From Deferribacteres bacterium (GTDB taxonomy: Bacteria > Zhuqueibacterota > Zhuqueibacteria > Zhuqueibacterales > Geothermadaptataceae), in the NCBI GenBank assembly GCA_020633675.1, contig JACKDE010000002.1, positions 310,001 through 374,000 on the forward strand: a DNA stretch of 64,000 nt. The letters are read 5' to 3'. Below, piece after piece: positions 60,055 to 64,000 of the stretch (the stretch's first letter is position 1; the number at the start of each line of letters is the position of its first letter). The notes beneath the pieces were generated by a model. The model saw only the letters and a list, made by a program, of their open reading frames with translations, had not been told where the DNA came from and ran no database searches. A program made the translations under genes and the position numbers.

Positions 60055-61242
60055 ATGGCGGAACAAGTTTTTGAGATAAATTTGGATTTCATGTCATTTG
60101 CAGAATTCACATTCTGGCTTAGCGCCGTCCTGATTCTCCACACTTATATTGGCTATCCATTTTTGCTGGTCGGATTTTCGATTTTTGCCTCCAAAAAACG
60201 CGAAAAGGACGAAAATCACCTGCCATGTGTGTCGATGCTGGTTTCCGCATTCAATGAGCAAGAATGTATTGCAGAGAAAATGGAAAACAGCCTTCAACTC
60301 AATTATCCCGCTGATAAGCTGCAGATCATCATCGGCTCGGACGCCAGCACCGATGGCACAGAAGACATCGTTCGCAAATACACGGATCCACGCTTCAAGT
60401 TGGTGCCATTCAAGCAACGGCGTGGCAAAGCGCTGGTGCTCAACGATCTGGTCGAAGCCGCCAGCGGCGAAATTCTGGTTTTTTCCGACGCCAATACCAT
60501 GTATAAGCCCGATGCGATCCACCGCTTGGTGGCGCACTTTGGCGATGCCAAAATTGGCGGTGTCTGTGGTCGGCTTGTTTTGCTCAGCAAGAATGGCCAC
60601 ATTGATACCGAAGGCGAGAAGCTGTACTGGGATTTCGAGAATTATATTAAATTTTTGGAAGGAAAGGTGCGGACAGTTTTTGGCGCGAATGGCGCCATCT
60701 ACGCCATTCGCAAAGAGCTGTATGAGCGCCTGCCAACAGATAAAGCGGTGATGGACGATTTTCTGATTCCGCTCAAAATTGTCATGCGGGGCTACGATGT
60801 GGTTTACGAAAAAGATGCCGTCGTTTGGGAGCACACTTCGCCCAGTCTGCAATCGGAGTTTGCGCGCAAGGCACGCATCGGAGCAGCCAATTTTAATGGC
60901 ATTCGCGAGATTTTGCCGTTGCTCAGCCCGCGCCGGGGATTTGTGGCTTTTGGCTTGTGGTCACATAAATTGATCCGCTGGCTGGTGCCGTTTCTTCTGA
61001 TTTCGATCTTAGCGAGTAATATATTATTGCTTGGCTCAACATTTTACAATATCACCTTTGGCTTGCAAGCGCTTTTCTATGCACTGGCCCTGCTGGGCTG
61101 GAAGGCGGAAAAGTTGCGGACAAAATTATCGGTTCTGGTCTACCCGTATTACTTTTTGGTGGTCAACAGCGCTTTGCTGGTTGGCTTTTTCCGCTTTCTG
61201 ACCAAATCGCAGCAAGCTGCCTGGGTTCGCAGCGATCGATGA
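60055..61242 (+). CDS. Membrane-anchored family 2 glycosyltransferase
   Basis: A 395-residue protein. An N-terminal membrane helix (LSAVLILHTYIGYPFLLVGFSIF) precedes the GT2 domain (VSMLVSAFNEQECIAEKMEN, IIIGSDASTDGTEDIV, VFSDANTMY as DxD-type site, GANGAIYAIRKELYE, VMDDFLIPLKIVMRGY). Two to three helices follow at ~320-390. This layout is shared with processive and EpsF/IcaA-like transferases; processivity is not shown. A second start at 60094 would remove 13 residues. It is 22 bp after the previous GT. Confidence 0.9.
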   Translation: MAEQVFEINLDFMSFAEFTFWLSAVLILHTYIGYPFLLVGFSIFASKKREKDENHLPCVSMLVSAFNEQECIAEKMENSLQLNYPADKLQIIIGSDASTDGTEDIVRKYTDPRFKLVPFKQRRGKALVLNDLVEAASGEILVFSDANTMYKPDAIHRLVAHFGDAKIGGVCGRLVLLSKNGHIDTEGEKLYWDFENYIKFLEGKVRTVFGANGAIYAIRKELYERLPTDKAVMDDFLIPLKIVMRGYDVVYEKDAVVWEHTSPSLQSEFARKARIGAANFNGIREILPLLSPRRGFVAFGLWSHKLIRWLVPFLLISILASNILLLGSTFYNITFGLQALFYALALLGWKAEKLRTKLSVLVYPYYFLVVNSALLVGFFRFLTKSQQAAWVRSDR

Positions 61243-61310
61243 GCGGGCTCATATTGACTTCATGTTTGTTTTCGCCTATTAGAACAATCACCATTTGATG
61301 TGCAGCAACC

Positions 61311-62663
61311 ATGTCCAAACACATCCAGCACGTGCTTCTTTTCGTCACAGATTTCGTGAGCATCCAGCTCGCTTTTTATAGCTGGGCATGGGTGCGTCGC
61401 TCGGTGGGACATTTTGTCGAGCCCGATCCTCAGCAGTTTTTTATCAATTCCTGCATCATTTTCGCCTTCTGGTTTATGGGCTTTGTTTTTTGGGGACTCT
61501 ACCACTCCTGGCATGCCCAATCCCGCATCGATGAGGTCATTTCCATTTTAAAAGTCGTCACGATCGGCATCCTGTTCATTTTTCTGCTCACCTTTGATCT
61601 GGCCACCGATGTCGAAGAACCTTTGCCAGCCAGCCGGGCACTGGTGATGAGCTACTGGTTTTTAATGTTCTCTTCGGTCAGTGTCGGACGCATGCTGTTG
61701 CGCACGTTCCAGCGCACTTTGCTCGAATCCGGTATCGGTGAACGCAAGGCGTTGATTGTCGGCTGGGGCGAAAAAGCGCACATGCTGTTCGACGAAGTGC
61801 GGCATTTCCCGGCACAAGGTTATAGCTTGATCGGCTTTATCGATCCGAATGATCCGCCTGCGAAAGACAGCTATCGCGGTTGTCCGGTGGTCGGATCGCT
61901 GCAAGACCTCGCTCAAGTAATCGAGCAGCATGAAATCGATGAAGTCCTGATCGCCATGGATGAGCATCACCACGAAATGCTGATGGATATTCTGTTTTTG
62001 TGCTCATCTCAAAACGTCAGAATCAAAATTACACCATCGCTCTATGATATCGCTGCAGGACAGGTGCACACACACCAAATCTACGGCCTGCCTTTGATCG
62101 ACGTACTCAGCGATCCGATGCCATCTTGGCAATATTCGATCAAGCGCCTGGTCGATATCATGGTGGCGGCCACTGTGCTGGTATTGTCGGCGCCGGTTTG
62201 GCTGGCGATGCTTTTCCGGTTGCACAAAAAGCACGGTCGTTTCGGCTGGCATCGCATTGCGCGAGTAGGACGCGGTTTTCGTCGGTTCGAGCTTTTCAGC
62301 AGGCACAAGGATGATATCGGTTCGACTTTCGCATTTCGCGATGTTTTGCCGCAATTTTTTAATGTGCTGCGGGGCGATCTCAGTCTGGTCGGTCCCCGCC
62401 CCGAGCGCGCAGATTTTGCCGAGACACTGCAAACGGAAGTCAAGCTGTATCATCGCCGCGGCGCTGTGCGTCCGGGCTTGATCGGCTGGGCGCAGCTGAA
62501 AGGCGATGGCGGCCATTCGCTCGAAAAAATCAAGCGCACCCTGCAGTATGATTTTTTCTATATTGAAAACATGTCGTTGCGGATGGATTTGAAAATTCTG
62601 TTGGTGGCGGCCTATGCCAAATTGTTTGGACAAAAAGCGCGCAGCGGCTCCGGCGTTGCCTGA
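61311..62663 (+). CDS. Polyprenyl-phosphate sugar phosphotransferase (WcaJ/WbaP-like initiator)
   Basis: A 450-residue membrane protein. N-terminal ~4 helices (to ~115), a Rossmann-like CoA-binding-type domain (ALIVGWGEKAHMLFDE), then a membrane hairpin (VDIMVAATVLVLSAPVWLAMLF) and the catalytic bacterial sugar transferase domain with RFELFSRH, GDLSLVGPRPER, and RPGLIGWAQLKGDGG. It transfers the first sugar-1-phosphate (commonly glucose or galactose) to undecaprenyl phosphate, starting the repeat unit. The usual MSLVGPRP core is conserved. It ends the locus on the plus strand. Confidence 0.92.
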   Translation: MSKHIQHVLLFVTDFVSIQLAFYSWAWVRRSVGHFVEPDPQQFFINSCIIFAFWFMGFVFWGLYHSWHAQSRIDEVISILKVVTIGILFIFLLTFDLATDVEEPLPASRALVMSYWFLMFSSVSVGRMLLRTFQRTLLESGIGERKALIVGWGEKAHMLFDEVRHFPAQGYSLIGFIDPNDPPAKDSYRGCPVVGSLQDLAQVIEQHEIDEVLIAMDEHHHEMLMDILFLCSSQNVRIKITPSLYDIAAGQVHTHQIYGLPLIDVLSDPMPSWQYSIKRLVDIMVAATVLVLSAPVWLAMLFRLHKKHGRFGWHRIARVGRGFRRFELFSRHKDDIGSTFAFRDVLPQFFNVLRGDLSLVGPRPERADFAETLQTEVKLYHRRGAVRPGLIGWAQLKGDGGHSLEKIKRTLQYDFFYIENMSLRMDLKILLVAAYAKLFGQKARSGSGVA

Positions 62664-62774
62664 AGGGGATATCGTTGGCCCAGGGGCAGGAGAGTGCATC
62701 CCTTGCGAGTGCCGACCATGATTTATAACCTACCTGATTATCGGACTGATTTTTTCAATTTATAAAATTCTGCA

Positions 62775-62814
62775 AATAAAAAAGCCGGTTTCATCACAAA
62801 CGGATGAAACCGGC
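62775..62814 (-). terminator. Rho-independent terminator of the nucleotide-sugar dehydrogenase
   Basis: Minus strand: perfect 12-bp stem GCCGGTTTCATC / GATGAAACCGGC with a 7-nt loop, then TTTTTTATTT. It lies ~24 bp after the stop at 62838. Confidence 0.93.
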
Positions 62815-62837
62815 CATCGGTTCACATGACGTGCCGA

Positions 62838-64000
62838 TTAATGTTTTTGTGGGCTGGGAGTATAGGAATTGGTTCCAAATCCAAGCCGCGTCACTTTCTT
62901 CATCAATTCAGGGCTGAGGTTTTTGGTTGCATTGCGGGTGTCGACTATCATTTTGGCATGCTTGGCAATGAACTCAAAGTCGTACTTGTCGTGATCAGAT
63001 GTGATGATGACGCAGTCCGCTTCTTCGAGCAGTTCAGCAGTGAGCTCGCGTGACTTATAAGTGTTCCCATTCACTTCCAACTCCGGCACATGCGGATCGT
63101 TGTAGGCCAGGTTGGTGCCACTGCGCGCCAGCAACAATTCCATCACTTTGATCGCCGGCGAATTGCGAATGTCGTCAACATTCTTTTTAAATGCCACACC
63201 CAGCATCAACAGCTTGGCTTTCGAAATGGCACTGCCCTGCATCGACAACGAACGGATGATCAGGTCCAGCACGTAATAGGGCATATTTTCATTGGTCTTG
63301 CCCGCCAGTTCGATGAAATCGCAATGGAAATCATATTCCTTGGCCTTCCAGCTCAGGTAATAGGGATCAACCAGAATACAGTGTCCGCCGATACCCGGTC
63401 CCGGATAGAATGGCATGAAACCAAAAGGCTTGGTTGCCGCAGCCTGCACCACTTCCCAAACGTCGATACCATCCATGCGGTCGCAAAGCTGGGCAATCTC
63501 GTTCACCAGCGCGATGTTGACGCTGCGAAAGATGTTTTCGAGCAGTTTGGTCATTTCCGCTGCTTTCGGACTGGAAAGGGGGACCACTTTCGCGATAACC
63601 TGCGCCGATACGCTGACTGCCAGATCAGTGCACTTTTGTGTCACGCCGCCGACCACAACCGGGGTGTTTGCGGTGGTCCATTGCTTGTTGCCCGGGTCGA
63701 TGCGCTCCGGTGAGAACGCCAGGTAAAAGTCTTCACCGACCTTCATGCCATTGGCTTCCAGCTTCGGTTGCAGCAGCTTTTCGGTCGTTTCGGGATAGGT
63801 GGTGCTTTTCAAAATGATGATTTGTTCCTTGCGCAGTCCGCTCGCAATACCATCGCCGGCATGCTCGATGTAGGTGACATCGGGTTCTTTGTTGGCTGTA
63901 AATGGCGTCGGCACACAAATAAAAATCACGTCCATTTCAGAAACGCGTTTGTAGTCTGTTTCCGATTCGATTTTGCCCGCTTTGATAAGCGATGCCAACT
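62838..64000 (-). CDS. UDP-N-acetylglucosamine/UDP-glucose 6-dehydrogenase-like enzyme (5' end outside window)
   Basis: At least 386 residues; the N-terminal NAD Rossmann start lies beyond the right edge. Visible are VIFICVPTPF, ILKSTTYPETTEKL, FYLAFSPERIDPG, the central TKLLENIFRSVNIALVNEI helix, the catalytic Cys in PGIGGHCILVDPYYL, and the C-terminal GVAFKKNVDDIRNSPAIKV. The family oxidises UDP-GlcNAc, UDP-ManNAc or UDP-Glc to the uronate; WbpA-type seems closest. It would supply a uronic acid to the adjacent exopolysaccharide locus. Convergent with the sugar-transferase gene. Confidence 0.92.
   Translation of the reverse strand, partial: LASLIKAGKIESETDYKRVSEMDVIFICVPTPFTANKEPDVTYIEHAGDGIASGLRKEQIIILKSTTYPETTEKLLQPKLEANGMKVGEDFYLAFSPERIDPGNKQWTTANTPVVVGGVTQKCTDLAVSVSAQVIAKVVPLSSPKAAEMTKLLENIFRSVNIALVNEIAQLCDRMDGIDVWEVVQAAATKPFGFMPFYPGPGIGGHCILVDPYYLSWKAKEYDFHCDFIELAGKTNENMPYYVLDLIIRSLSMQGSAISKAKLLMLGVAFKKNVDDIRNSPAIKVMELLLARSGTNLAYNDPHVPELEVNGNTYKSRELTAELLEEADCVIITSDHDKYDFEFIAKHAKMIVDTRNATKNLSPELMKKVTRLGFGTNSYTPSPQKH

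Overview
The window reads as chromosomal DNA of a Gram-negative, envelope-rich bacterium. Many products carry lipoprotein or Sec signals, one carries a Tat signal, and there is a Wza/Wzz/Wzx/Wzy-type polysaccharide locus. The gene content (paired TolB-amidohydrolases, Ser/Thr kinase with TPR, DUF4097 solenoids, DUF2911, a short Aquifex-type aconitase) would fit a Calditrichota/KSB1-like or other FCB-group lineage. That placement is inference from gene content; there is no rRNA or marker-gene evidence here.

Layout. 1-6335 (minus): a TPP enzyme of the acetolactate synthase family running off the left edge, MscS channel, aconitase translationally coupled to a small propeptide-like lipoprotein, a lactonase-type metallo-beta-lactamase and a coiled-coil lipoprotein. 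6460-10460 (minus): a stress/regulatory block with a SpoIIAA-like protein, a zinc-ribbon/Tudor-like protein, a triple BON protein, a small receiver-like protein, and a sigma-54 activator whose receiver lacks the phospho-acceptor Asp. A near-consensus -24/-12 promoter (8706-8720) precedes the receiver-BON operon. 10784-17543 (minus): a compact six-gene oxidative operon (desaturase, P450, SDR, FAD oxidoreductase, Rieske oxygenase, membrane protein), the best candidate for an undescribed pathway; a sigma-54-like site also lies upstream of it. 17850-20093: an alginate-lyase-like lipoprotein and tandem tRNA-Lys(CTT) and tRNA-Lys(TTT).

20214-26716: an orphan lipoprotein and DUF819 membrane protein (minus), then a plus-strand ECF sigma / zinc-finger anti-sigma (with HEAT repeats) / DUF4097 / DUF4097 operon. 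Both DUF4097 proteins are built from regular 18-residue TSGG repeats. 26818-35857 (minus): DASS transporter, FOXRED1-like oxidoreductase, two small proteins, a Tat-exported aminotransferase-like enzyme, PEP carboxylase and an exported SUMF1-fold protein. 36196-50677 (minus): secreted hydrolases and peptidases, a receptor kinase with a palindromic repeat inserted in frame, a decayed phage antirepressor gene, and two large TolB-amidohydrolase paralogues. 51129-62663 (plus): a TolB-like lipoprotein followed by an eight-gene exopolysaccharide locus (export, chain length, polymerase, flippase, three GT2 enzymes, initiating sugar transferase). A minus-strand nucleotide-sugar dehydrogenase runs off the right edge.

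Several inverted-repeat elements lie between genes: a likely MITE with 18-bp termini and an 8-bp direct repeat at 31191-31316, a GGGGCTGTC-ended element at 47266-47384, and others. No transposase, CRISPR array, rRNA or integrase was seen. Several start codons were moved inward to codons with a Shine-Dalgarno match; this is noted per gene.
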